NCBI RefSeq assembly: GCF_000972845.2
Contig: NW_020852345.1
Coordinates: forward strand, 140,258-204,257
Reading direction: 5' to 3'
From: Larimichthys crocea
Taxonomy: Eukaryota; Chordata; Actinopteri; Sciaenidae
Length of the DNA: 64,000 nucleotides
The notes under the pieces are model-generated. The model searched no databases and was not told the origin of the DNA. It saw only the letters and a program-made list of their open reading frames with translations. Each line of letters opens with the position of its first letter. Positions within the stretch are counted from its first letter, which is position 1. A program made the position numbers and the translations under genes. Positions 36,020 to 46,789 of this stretch are shown here, piece after piece.

Positions 36020-38370
36020 TAAAACAGATAAAGTAATTGATGTGATTTTAACATTCGTGTGGACAACCACAATGATATTCTTAGTACTGTGTTTATCTCT
36101 CTATACACTCAGTTGGCTTCTGTCAGAGTGTAAATAAACCGACTCATTGTCTGAACCACACTCTTGATCTTTTTTTCTCATATGGCATTGAATTGATAAT
36201 CTATTTTCTTTCCACAGAATCCTCTTCTGTCTGACCATTTTTTAATAACCTTTGAGTTCATATTACTGGACTATAAGCCTTTGTGCCGAAACTCCTACAG
36301 CAGATGTTTATCGATAGTGCTGTAGCCAAATTTAAAGAAGTGATTCCTTCAGCATTGAATTCAATGCCATGTCTCAATGCAGCAGAGGACTTGTCTGCTT
36401 CCTTTAGCCCCTCACAAATAAATCATCTTGTGATAGTACCACAGGCTCAACGGACAACCTAGACTCCTATTGCACCGCTGAAAAAGAAAGACAATTAAAC
36501 AAAGGAGGAAGAGACGCGTAAATCTGAATGCAAATGGCGTGCCACTAAACTGGAAAAATCTCGTCTAGTCTGGCAAGATAATCTCACAACATACAGGAAG
36601 CTCTCTGTAATGCCAGAGCAGCCTACTACTCTTCATTAATAGAGGAGAATAAGAAACACCCCAGATTCTCTTCAGCATGTAGCCAGGCTAACAGAAGATC
36701 ACAGCTCTACTGAACCATCTCCTAGGTCAGTAACAATGACTCATGAGCCTTTAGATAAAAAATAACATTAAAGACAAAACATCATCACCTCTTGCCCTCA
36801 CAGGCATTGATTTGGATTCTGATACAGCAAGTTTGGAAACAGCTGTAAAACCTGATATGTATTTAGACTCTTTTCTCCCATCGACCTCATCAAATAACTA
36901 ATAATTCTGCAGCTAAGCTGTCAAACTGTCTCTTAGACCCCATCCCAACCAGGTGCTCAAGGATTTTTTCCCCTAGTTAGTCATTCTTTATTAGATATGA
37001 TTATCTGTCTTTATTATCAGGATATGTACCACAGTCCTTTAAGGTAGCTGTAATTAAACTTCTTCTTAAAAAGCCCACGCTAGATCCAGAGGTCTTAGCC
37101 AACTACAGACCGATTCACACCTTCCCTTTCTGTCTAAGATACTTGAGAAAGCTGTAGCTAATCAGCTGTGTGACTTTCTCCATAACAATAGTCTATTTGA
37201 GGATTTTCAGTCAGGATTTAGATGCATCATAGCACAGAGACCGCATTAGTCAAAGTAAATGACCTCTAATGGCATCAGACAAAGGACTCATCTCTGTACT
37301 TGTCCTGTTAGATCTTAGTGCCGCCTTTGACCACATTGACCATCAAATTCTTTTACAGAGACTGAACATCAATTGGCATCAAAGGAACCGCCCTAAGCTG
37401 ATTTAAGTCCTATTTCTTAGATCGATCTCAGTTTGTTCACGTCATGATGAATCCTCCGTGATACCAAAGTTTGTCATGGGTCCCACAGGTTCTGTATGTG
37501 GACCACTTCTGTTTAGTTAATTTTCAAAAAAAGTTTCATTGTTTTGCTGACGACACTCAATTATATTTATCGATCAAGCCTGATAAAACCTATCAATTAA
37601 TTAAACTCCAAGCATGCCTTAATGATATAAAAAGTTGGATGACCTACAATTTTCTGATGTTAAATTCAGACAAAACTGAAGTTCTTGTAATTGGACCGAA
37701 ACACCTCATAAACTCTCTTTCTAGAGACTTAGTTACTTTAATGGGATCACCCTGGCCTCCAGCTCCCACTGTAAGAATCTTGGAGTTGTTTTTGATCAGG
37801 ATTTGTCCTTTAACGTCCACATAAACAAATTTCGAGGACTGCATTCTTCCCCTTACGTAACATTGCTAAAATCAGACGCATTGTCTCTCAAGCGGATGCA
37901 GAAAAACTAGTCGCATTTGTTACTTCAAGGCTGGACTATTGTAATTCTTTGTTATCAGGCTGCTCCAATAAGTCTCTTAGGACTTTGCAGTTAATTCAGA
38001 ATGCTGCTGCGCGTGTTCTGACAGGAACCAAGATCAGAGATCACATCTCTCCCATTTTACTTCCTTGCATTGGCTGCCTATTAAATCTAGATAGAATTTA
38101 AAATTCTTCTCCTTACTTACAAAGCTCTTCATGGTCAGGCACCATCATATCTAAAAGAGCTCATAGTACCTTACCACCCCTCTAGAACACTGCACTCTCA
38201 GGATGCTAAGTTCCTTGTGGTTCCTATAGTTTCCAAAAGTAGATTGGGAGCCAGAGCTTTCAGCTATCAGGCTCCTCTTCTGTGGAACAAACTACCTTTC
38301 TCGGTTCGGGAGGCAGACATGGTCAACACTTTTAAGAATAGACTTAAGACTTTCCTTTTTGATAAAGCCT
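36020..38370 (+). pseudogene. LINE ORF2 (endonuclease C-terminus plus RT), copy C
   Basis: After the endonuclease motifs near 36,060-36,240, the RT follows with SKILEK near 37,130, DLSAA near 37,310 and FADDTQLYLSIKP near 37,545, continuous with MLNSDKTEVLVIGPK to about 37,710. The catalytic Asp pair is intact in this copy. The rest is split over several frames. The 37-bp duplication of copy A is absent. Confidence 0.7.
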
Positions 38371-38878
38371 ATAGTTAGGGCTGGCTCAGGTCATCCCTTA
38401 GTTATGCTGCATGGATTAGACCGCCGGGAGACTCTCTTCCCTTCTCCTCTCACTCTTTCTCTCCCTCTCTCTCTCCCCCCTCTCCCTCTCTCTCCTTCTT
38501 ATCATCTGTTGACATACATTCTCATTGATGCATGTTACTAACTAAACTTTCCCGGAGTTTCTGTGCTCTGTCGTCCAGCAGGTTCTCGTGGATCGTGGCT
38601 GCTGCTGTGATCCTGCATGACGTCCACTACACATTTATTACTGTCATTATTGCTGCCATATCTGATACTGTGGTCATTTTATCATTCATTGTAATTCATT
38701 GTCATTTTATCATTCATTGTGATTCATTGTCATTTTGTCAGTCATTGTAATTGTACAATATGTTTGTGTTGATTTGTCCTGTACACGTGACATCCATTGC
38801 ACGTCTGTCCGTCCTGGAGAGGGGATCCCTCCTCTGTGGCTCTTCCTGAGGTTTCTTTCACCTTTTTTCCCTGTTAAA

Positions 38879-39746
38879 TAGGGATGTAACGATACATCGT
38901 GACACGATTAAAATCGGTACAAATGCGTGACGACTCGCATCGGTTGACAGAAAAAATGAATCGCGATTCTTGGCGAATGCGAGAGAAGTAGGATATGTTC
39001 TTTTTCGTCTTTTTAAAAATTAGAAATAGGTTACGTTGTGGCTGCAGCTTCCACTGCCGTGTCTGCCTTTCTGTGTCACACACACACACACACACACAAC
39101 ACACCCACACCACACCACCACACACACACACACACACATGCGCAGTACTGGTAATCGGCGTCAGGCCTGACTGTACCGTAAATGATACCATAACACAGAC
39201 CCTCCAGGAATTCACGATGTTGCGATTTGCAACTTCAACGCAACTTCAGTGAATCCCCGTAAATTCAGGGCGGTGTTGCAATTTTAACCAATCACCGCAA
39301 CTTCCGCGCAGACTGCAAGGGGGATTAAACTCGGGTCAGGGACGGCCGCACGGTGCGGGAGGATCCCCTCATGGGACCTCTCCCCGGCGCTGGCTGGCCC
39401 CCGCCGGGCGCATTTCCTCCGAGGTGGTGCGCCGCGACCGGCTCTGCGTTTACACGGACCTCGCCGTTTCCCGGGGCCGTGGACTCTCATTAAAGGGTTA
39501 ATGAGCTATCATCTTAATTGTTTTTATTTTCTGTTAGCTCATACTTCAAACTGAAAGGTAATGGTCAGATCAGCTGCTTGCTGGCAGCCCTAATAAGAAC
39601 ACAAACTGCTTGAGAGTTTCTGTAAAGAGAGATTTTTTTCATACAAATCAAAAGATAATTTTATTTGGTCAGAATTTGTCTGTAGCTCATTTTGATTGAA
39701 AAAATCGTATCGTGAATCGTGAGTTGAGTATATCGTTACATCCCTA
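38879..39746. mobile_element. 868-bp hAT-like non-autonomous element with 8-bp target duplication
   Basis: The left end is TAGGGATGTAACGATA and the right end, read inverted, is also TAGGGATGTAACGATA: a 16-bp perfect terminal inverted repeat. The octamer CTGTTAAA is present at 38,871-38,878 and again at 39,747-39,754, an exact target duplication. The element sits in the LINE 3' tail, which is otherwise continuous. Inside are an imperfect (CA)n tract (about 39,077-39,138) and a GC-rich block (about 39,300-39,480). No transposase domain is recognisable, so it would depend on a hAT transposase supplied from elsewhere. Confidence 0.9.
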
Positions 39747-39885
39747 CTGTTAAAGGTTTTTTGTGGGCCTAAGGGTGGGTCCAAGGACATAGGGTGTCAC
39801 TCCCTGTACAGATTGTAAAGCCCTCTGAGGCAAATGTACTTTGTGACTTTGGGCTATAAAAATTAAATTGACTTGATTTGATTTG

Positions 39886-42340
39886 TCCATTCTGGACTAC
39901 TATAGAACATGGTGGTCCAAAATGAGAAACTCTGTGAGGACCTGCAGTGTCTGTAAACATGAAAATCTCAAACTCTCCATGATCAATTAATTCTAATTTC
40001 TCAAATGTTCAAAGTTTTTTGGTCATTTTTCTAAAGTTTTTAGTTTGGTTGTAAAATATGTAAGTTACTGGATACTTTGCCTCATTAGGCCTTTAAGTTA
40101 TGCATAAAATTGTGAAATACTGCATGATTTGACCTTTTCACTTTTCTTTATATATACAGTATATATTAAATATATCTTTGGTATATAGTTGTAGCTTGTT
40201 TTTGCTGCTATAGTTCAGCTCATTTTGTGATACTCTGTGAACATTACTTAACAGTAGTGCCACCACTGGTGAAGCCATGAGAAATATAGGAAACCCCCTT
40301 GATGGAGTCTTGACAGTGATGGTGGTGGCAAGATGAAGAGAATGGATAAAGATCTCGATGAGATGAGGAGTGGACTTCTGATGAGCTCCTGCCCTCCTGC
40401 CCTCTTGGGAACCATTGATCTAGATTAAGTGGGTGTTGTCCAATCAGTGTGTTTGTACTTCAAGCCTGTTTGCATGGAGAACAGGCTTTACTTATATTAT
40501 CAGGTGATGGATTACATTTAAGGATTACATTTAAACAGGTACCTTAGCCACCCACCTGTGTTCCTGTGCCGTGGAAGCCAGTAAATTGTCATGATCAGAT
40601 TACTTATTTGAGGTTTATGAAAGCCCAGGTCCATTAAGTATTATGTGGGCACTGGCAGAAAAAGCCTGAGGGAATAATTGCTCAATCTGTGAATTAATGC
40701 ATGTCATTCATCAGCAATATTGGAATTAAAGAAGCATAACAGTGTACTGTGAGGTACCAGTGCTGTTCAAATGACCTGCTCTTTAGTTTCTGAGACAAAA
40801 TCGTGAATTTACATTGAGAATTCATTCAAATGCATCTCAGATTAATCAGAACTAATGCTGCTGCATGCTGTAAAAAGGACCTTTTGGCATGGTAACCAGG
40901 CATCCTTTCATGTATTTATATTATTCATGAGATTCGGATAATGCTGCCTCTGACTATTACTCCCTCTATGGTGTGTTAACATGTATTAAAAGTGATTTGA
41001 TGAGATGTGGATTCATGGAAAATGGGGATGTCGATTACCACCGGAGTTAATAGGGTTGAGTGAGCAAATGGTGCAAGCAAATTTCATGCAGTTCGCACTC
41101 ATGTAACATTAATGTCATTCTTTAGAAACAAGACTTTTGAATCCCTGTATGGAAGCACCATACACATCTGATTTAGAGCAACTAGTAATCAATTTTGAGA
41201 GGATTTAGCCAGTGATTACCTGTGTGAAGTTTGGAAAAGTTTGAACTTCGTACATGCTAATTGGCTATAATCCATATAACAGGAAAAAATACCATGATAC
41301 ATGAATGTTATCATCACAATTAGTAAAATGTGTACCCATGTGAGGAGCAATCCTTGATGAAAGTAGGAACCATTCCTTTGTCAAAGTAAGTTGTATTCAT
41401 TCCAATGGGTAAAATTTGTGTTGTTTATTTCCTCTGTGTTTGGTCAGACAAACTGTAATACTGATTAACTGAAAGGAGCACACATCATCTCACTTTGCAA
41501 TAGGTGGATGGTTGAAGGATATTCTGATCTGATGAGTATAGACAACACTTCTTATTTGGGAAGTAGTAAGTGTTATGGAATTTTCTATCCTTAGGTTACA
41601 TGAGGTCACGTGTGGGCCTTGAGGTCCTCAGCAGTATTAGTTGATTGGCTTTGATTGACAGATTAACAGTAGGTGCCAGTTTATCTCAACACTGTGGTGG
41701 CCAGGGTCAAAGAGACCTATTGCTGCACTCTAAGAAATGATTCAGGAAGTTAGTTAGTATGACTTAAAAACATGAGCTTTTTCAGCATAAAAAATACAAT
41801 TTGTTACATGTCCATTGTTTTATTAAGTTGATAACTTATTTCAAGAAGTTGATCAAAATTAAAAATGAAGAAAGATGTCTGAATTCAGAAATAATATGAT
41901 TTTGAATAAGCCTTTCTGCCTTCAGTTAACAAGGAAAAGTTTTAAGTTAATGAAACCTAATATTGTATTATAATATTAAGTTAGTGCAGCTTCCTATCAC
42001 GTGTGCATATATTAAAGAAGAGAACGTGACCAACAACCGTTATATGCTGCCAGACTGCAACAGCCAGGGAGAGACCGCAAGGAGTGAAGGTCATCGTTGG
42101 ATTAACTTGGTGAGTAAATATTTTTTTTATTTTCTTAATTTTATGTGCAACTGCAAGTAACTATCAGAGCTCCGTCCAGTTACACAACACTACAATTGAA
42201 ATATGCTTTTAGCTAGCTAGCTAATGTCTTTAAAGTAATTAAACTTTTAGAAGTGCATTGGAGTCGGTTATAAGGTGCCCAAAGTTGCGGTCCAGGAAAC
42301 TGCTTGAATCTTCAGCCCTCGTGTTTGCAGACACATCTAT
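39886..42340. other. Repeat-poor non-coding stretch
   Basis: No recognisable transposon over about 2.4 kb, unusual for this window. Parts of 40,480-41,300 are complex in sequence with many ATTA and TAAT words, as in conserved non-coding elements near developmental genes; this is only an impression. A short exon-like piece near 41,985-42,112 ends in a GTGAGT donor-like site but is not recognised. Confidence 0.4.
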
Positions 42341-43778
42341 AAATCAAATCAAATCAATTTTATTTGCATAGCCCAAAGTCACAAAATACATTTGCCTCAG
42401 TGGGCTTTACAATCTGTACAGGGAGTGACACCCTCTGTCCTTAGACCCTCGGTTCGAGTGAGGAAAAACTTGCCCACAAAAAACCTTTAACAGGGAAAAA
42501 ATGTGGAAGAAACCTCAGGAAGAGCCACAGAGGAGGGATCCCTCTCCCAGGACGGACAGACGTGCAATGGATGTCACGTGTACAGGACAAATCAACACAA
42601 ACATATTGTACAATTACAATGACTGATAAAATGACCCCGGCAGTCTAATCCTATGGCAGCATAACTAAGGGATGACCTGAGCCAGCCCTAACTATAGGCT
42701 TTATCAAAAACGAAAGTCTTAAGTCTATTCTTAAAAGTGTTGACCGTGTCTGCCTCCCAAACCCAGAATGGTAGTTTGTTCCACAGAAGAGGGGCCTGAT
42801 AGCTGAAAGCTCTGGCTCCCAATCTACTTTTGGAGACTATAGGAACCACAAGGAACCCAGCGTCCTGAGAGTGCAGTGTTTTCTGAGGGGTGAGTAAGGT
42901 ATTATGAGCCTTTTAGATATGATGGTGCCTGACCATGAAGAGCTTTGTAAGTAAGGAGAAGAATTTTAAATTCTATTCTAGATTTAATAGGTAGCCAATG
43001 CAAGGAAGCCAAAATGGGAGAGATGTGATCTCTGATCTTGGTTCCTGTCAGAACACGTGCAGCAGCATTCTGAATTAACTGCAAAGTCCTAAGAGACTTA
43101 TTAGAGCAGCCTGATAACAAAGAGTTACAATAGTCCAGCCTTGAAGTAAGAGATGCGTGGACTTGTTTTTCTGCATCCGCTTGAGAGACAATGCGTCTGA
43201 TTTTAGCGATGTTACGTAAGTGGAAGAATGCAGTCCTCGAAATTTGTTTTATGTGGACGTTAAAGGACAAATCCTGATCAAAGACAACTCCAAGATTCTT
43301 TACAGTGGAGTTATTTGGAGAATTTAACATAAAAAAATTGTAGGTCATCCAACTTTTTATATCCTTAAGGCATGCTTGGAGTTTAGTTAACTGATTGGTT
43401 GCATCAGGCTTGATCGATAAATAAAATTGGGTGCATAACAGCATAACAATGAAAATTGATAGAGTGATTCCTAATAATGTTCCCTAAAGGAAGCATATAT
43501 AAACTAAATAGAAGTGGTCCAAGTACAGAACCTTGTGGGACTCCATGACAAACTTTGGTATGCATGGAGGATTCATCATTGACGTGAACAAACTGAGATC
43601 GATCTAAGAAATACGATTTAAACCAGCTTAGGGCGGTTCCTTTGATGCCAATTTGATGTTCTAGTCTCTGTAAAAGAATTTGATGGTCAATGGTGTCAAA
43701 TGCGGCACTAAGATCTAACAGGACAAGTACAGAGATGAGTCCTTTGTCTAATGCCATTAGGAGGTCATTTGTAAGATG
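42341..43778 (-). mobile_element. CR1/L2 LINE copy D, 3' part
   Basis: Read on the minus strand, this begins in the RT ([25 protein letters not shown] region at 43,757) and runs to the 3' tail and its ATTTGATTTGATTT terminus at 42,341. The tail matches those at 2,298, 4,628 and 39,747. Upstream (43,779-44,345) the element is interrupted by a segment of another LINE in the opposite direction. Confidence 0.85.
42902..43757 (-). pseudogene. LINE copy D reverse transcriptase, palm to C-terminus, catalytically dead
   Basis: Motifs in order on the minus strand are [15 protein letters not shown], then SQFVHVND, then [18 protein letters not shown]. After a frame change near 43,420 come LYLSIKP-like text, NLGVVFDQDLSF, LDYCNSLLSG, LQLIQNAAARVLTGT and ILASLHWLPI. 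This covers the palm, thumb and the C-terminal region typical of L2-clade RTs. At the catalytic site the expected YADD reads YAVM, so both catalytic Asp residues of that motif are lost, and a frameshift lies next to it. Confidence 0.85.
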
Positions 43779-43784
43779 ACTGCA

Positions 43785-44345
43785 GTCCTATAGAGTCATT
43801 GTGTAACTGTCTAGAGCAAGTCAAAAAATTGGATGAACCAAAATTTTCTTCAGTTAAATCAAGAAAAAACTGAGGTCATTGTGTTTGGCAATAAAGAGAA
43901 GAGGGTTGCTGTCAGTAAACACCTTGAGTTACTGTCTTTAAAAACTAAAGACCAAGTCCGAAATCTTGGCGTGTTGATAGACTCAGATCTGACCTTCAAC
44001 TGTCACATAAAATCAGTCACCAAAACAGCCTTCTACCAACTTAAGAACATATCCAGAGTTAAGGGCTTTATGTCCCAAACAGATCAGGAGAAGCTGATCC
44101 ATGCTTTCATCTCCAGTAGACTTGACTACTGTAATGGTCTTTTGACTGGACTCCACCAAAAAAGTATCAAACAGCTGCAGCTCATTCAGAATGCAGCAGC
44201 TCAAGTTTTGACCAGAACAAAGAGATCAGAACACATCACCCCAGTTCTTAAGTCTTTACACTGGCTCCCAGTTAGCCACAGAATAGATTTTAAAGTTCTG
44301 CTACTAGTTTACAAATCACTAAAGAGGTTTAATTACAGCTACCTT
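43785..44345 (+). mobile_element. Fragment of a second, related LINE RT, opposite orientation
   Basis: A plus-strand frame from 43,833 to 44,345 stays open for about 170 codons. It reads FLQLNQEKTEVIVFG, NLGVLIDSDLTFNCHIK, SRLDYCNGLLTGL, LQLIQNAAAQVLTRT and LHWLPVSHRIDFKVLLL. It is the same RT region as LINE D but differs at many residues, so it is a different family of the same broad clade. It begins just before the RT thumb region and ends abruptly at YLKG, joined directly to the ORF1 of LINE D. Neither end shows a LINE terminus. Confidence 0.8.
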
Positions 44346-45091
44346 AAAGGTGCTGGACACCACCTCGACAGCCAGCGGTGAAATGACGACATGCGGCTAA
44401 ACATGTCATCACTGGTCACATTAGGGAGGGGACCAGAGAAAACTACGGAGTCCGACATCGTTTTGGCGTATTCACACACCGATGAAACATTAATTTTAGT
44501 GACCTCCGATTGGCGTAACCGGGTGTCATTACCGCCGACGTGAATAACAATCTTACTGTATTTACGCTTATCTTTAGCCAGCAGTTTAAAAAAAGATTCG
44601 ATGTCGCCCGCTCTGGCCCCCGGGATGCATTTAACTATGTCCCCCGGTGTCGCTAACTTCACGTTTCTGACTATGGAGCTGCCAATGACCAGAGTTGGCC
44701 TCTCAGCAGGTGTGTCGCTGAGCGGGGAAAATCTGTTTGAAACGTGGAGCGGTTGGTGGTGTACCGTGGGCTTCAGTTTGGGCCTATGCCTCCTTTGAAC
44801 AGTCACCCAGCCTCCCGGCTGCTCGGGAACTACCGGGGGACGGCTAGCTGAAGCTACCTGTGGCGGTACCGCACCGGCTACAGGGGACTGGCTAACTATC
44901 TGAGCTACTGACTGTTCGGTGGTGCGGTACCGTGCCTCTAACTCACTGACCCTCGCCTCCAGAGCTACAAATAAACTACATTTATTACAAGTACCGTTAT
45001 CACTAAAGGAGGACAAGGAGCAACTGAACATGTGGCACACAGGGCAGGAGAGAGCAGGAGAGGAGAGAGGAGGAGAGCAGAGAGACGCCAT
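44346..45091 (-). pseudogene. LINE copy D ORF1, best-preserved esterase-type ORF1, 3'-truncated
   Basis: This is the cleanest ORF1 in the window, with about 248 codons open from the Met at 45,091. It shows the Cys pairs CPVC and CNKC, the heptad-like [16 protein letters not shown], a Pro/Ser-rich linker, esterase block I (VIGSSIVRN) and block III ([10 protein letters not shown]). It retains a Lys codon where copy A has a stop. The frame ends at WLSRWCPA because the element is joined there to an inverted fragment of another LINE, so esterase block V with its Asp and His is missing. A coding remnant, not a functional gene. Confidence 0.85.
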
Positions 45092-45300
45092 TGCTATAGC
45101 TAGGCTAGTATGTGTGGCTAACATAAACTGGTGAAACTATCAGATAGTGGTTACTAGAGTTAAGAGACCTGTTCGTGCACAGACAGAACAAGTCAAAGGA
45201 TAGTGTAGAGATAATAGGTGAAGAGATAAGTAGATAGTCGCTGATGTGAGAAATACACGAAAGTCTGTTGAGGTGAACAGAGCAGAGAGCACCGTGGCAA

Positions 45301-45866
45301 CCATAGACATATATACATAGACGCCGCATTGAGCGGGTTGGTCGTTGGTCGCGATACGTAAACGGCGCCGCCATATTGGTTCGGGCAGATCTGCCCGTAA
45401 ACTAATACAAGGAAATGGACTGAACTTCATAAAGCGCCTTTCTACAAAGTTCTTTAAGTTAATGTCTCTTATACACCCATTCACACACACACTAATATAT
45501 CTGGGAAACAAACAGGCACCAAAAAACAACGTATGTAACTTTTAAAGTGATGATTATAAATGTTTACTCCTTATGTAAGCACCAAACCAACGTATGTATT
45601 TTTCTAATGCTGAATGTTTACAGCCTCTAATGTGTGTAACACTGTTACTGTGATGATAAATATTGAAATATTTATATTTAACATTTAATCTGTGTCTATA
45701 ATAACCAGATCCTGAAATGTAGATGTGACATGAGGGTTTTCTGAATAAAGAGCACACACATATATATAATATATATATACACACACACACACACAACACC
45801 ACACACACACACATATATATTATATATATATATTATATTATATATATATATATATATATAGTAGTC

Positions 45867-45900
<34 letters not shown>

Positions 45901-45931
45901 ACACAACTATATATTATATATATATATATAT

Positions 45932-45963
<32 letters not shown>

Positions 45964-46452
45964 ATATATTGTTGTGTGGTGTGTGTGTGTGTGTGTGTGT
46001 GTGTTTGTGTGTGCTCTTTATTCAGAAACCCTCATGTCACATCTACATTTCAGGATCTGGTTATTATAGACACAGATTAAATGTTAAATATAAATATTTC
46101 AATATTTATCATCACAGTAACAGTGTTACACACATTAGTAGCTGTAAACACTCAGCATTAGAAAAATACATACGTTGGTTTGGTGCTTACATAAGGAGTA
46201 AACATTTATAATCATCACTTTAAAAGTTACATACGTTGTTTTTGGTGCCTGTTTGTTTCCCAGATATATTAGTGTGTGTGTGAATGGGTGTATAAGAGAC
46301 ATTAACTTAAAGAACTTTGTAGAAAGGCGCTTTATGAAGTTCAGTCCATTTCCTTGTATTAGTTTACGGGCAGATCTGCCCGAACCAATATGGCGGCGCC
46401 GTTTACGTACGATTCAGCGCTCAATGCGGCGTCTATGTATATATGTCTATAG
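45301..46452. mobile_element. 1,152-bp foldback element with ~450-bp arms and 6-bp target duplication
   Basis: The left arm begins CCATAGACATATATACATAG and the right arm, read inverted, begins CTATAGACATATATACATAG. The arms stay alignable through to about 45,757 and 46,008. The centre is a (TA)n/(CA)n-rich loop. TGGCAA is found at 45,295-45,300 and 46,453-46,458, flanking the element, and once in the uninterrupted LINE copy A (as TTGCTGCCA-like text). No transposase is encoded. The superfamily is uncertain. Confidence 0.85.
45755..45995. repeat. (TA)n and (CA)n/(TG)n loop of the foldback element
   Basis: Alternating TA and CA tracts on the left and TA and TG on the right, so the loop is itself largely self-complementary. 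It is expected to be unstable and length-variable. Confidence 0.9.
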
Positions 46453-46633
46453 TGGCAACAACACCGATAACCGGAAGTGACACAATACGTTACCGCAAAG
46501 CACGTCGTTGTCGCTGACAGCAGCCTATAAACTGGCATTGGTGAGGAATATGTTGTGGAAAGGCGCTAGCCGTTAGCTGCTAAGGCTAATATTGATGAAT
46601 GAACAGTGGCGCTAGCCGTTAGCCACTAACGCT

Positions 46634-46745
46634 GTACACATATAAAGAGACGCCGCATCGACGTCCACTGCTGCCTATTGGCGCTGACGAGAAATACAGC
46701 TGCCATCTTGGACCAGTCACCCGCTCCACTTGGTGTGTCTGTTTG
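46634..46745 (+). mobile_element. Solo terminus related to the foldback element
   Basis: CACATATAAAGAGACGCCGC resembles the foldback terminus (ATATATACATAGACGCCGC), and the following CTATTGGCGCTGACG and GCCATCTTGGACC parallel the CGCCGCCATATTGG zone of the foldback arms. It looks like a single end of the same or a related element. Confidence 0.4.
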
Positions 46746-46789
46746 ACAGGAGAAATAAAGTGTCAGCACATTTAATCAGTCATGATTCG

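Larger units (their letters stand above)
26100..39014 (+). repeat. Segment C: second plus-strand copy of segment A
   Basis: C follows A from about 4,908 to 15,851 and then continues beyond the point at which A breaks off. It is 12.9 kb against 10.9 kb in A. The first 5.8 kb is the exact mirror of B, the next 4-5 kb differs from both A and B by indels, and the part from about 36 kb on is close to A. C carries the complete hAT-like element and the end of the LINE. Confidence 0.85.
34130..39885 (+). mobile_element. CR1/L2 LINE, copy C, interrupted by a hAT-like element
   Basis: The 5' UTR with MITE, ORF1, endonuclease and RT follow in the same order as copy A. The LINE body runs to 38,878. The final part of the 3' tail resumes at 39,747 and ends near 39,885 with TTGATTTGATTTG. 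In between is the 868-bp hAT-like insertion. Copy C has the RT catalytic motif readable as FADDTQLYLSIKP near 37,543-37,580. ORF1 and ORF2 are both split by many frameshifts. Confidence 0.8.
45092..46506 (-). mobile_element. LINE copy D 5' UTR, split by a foldback element
   Basis: From 45,092 to 45,300 the sequence follows the LINE 5' UTR of copy A but lacks the 167-bp MITE near 45,270. It resumes at 46,453 with GGTGTTGTTGCCA on the minus strand and ends near 46,506 (CTTTGCGGTAACG on the minus strand). The intervening 1,152 bp is the foldback insertion. Confidence 0.8.
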
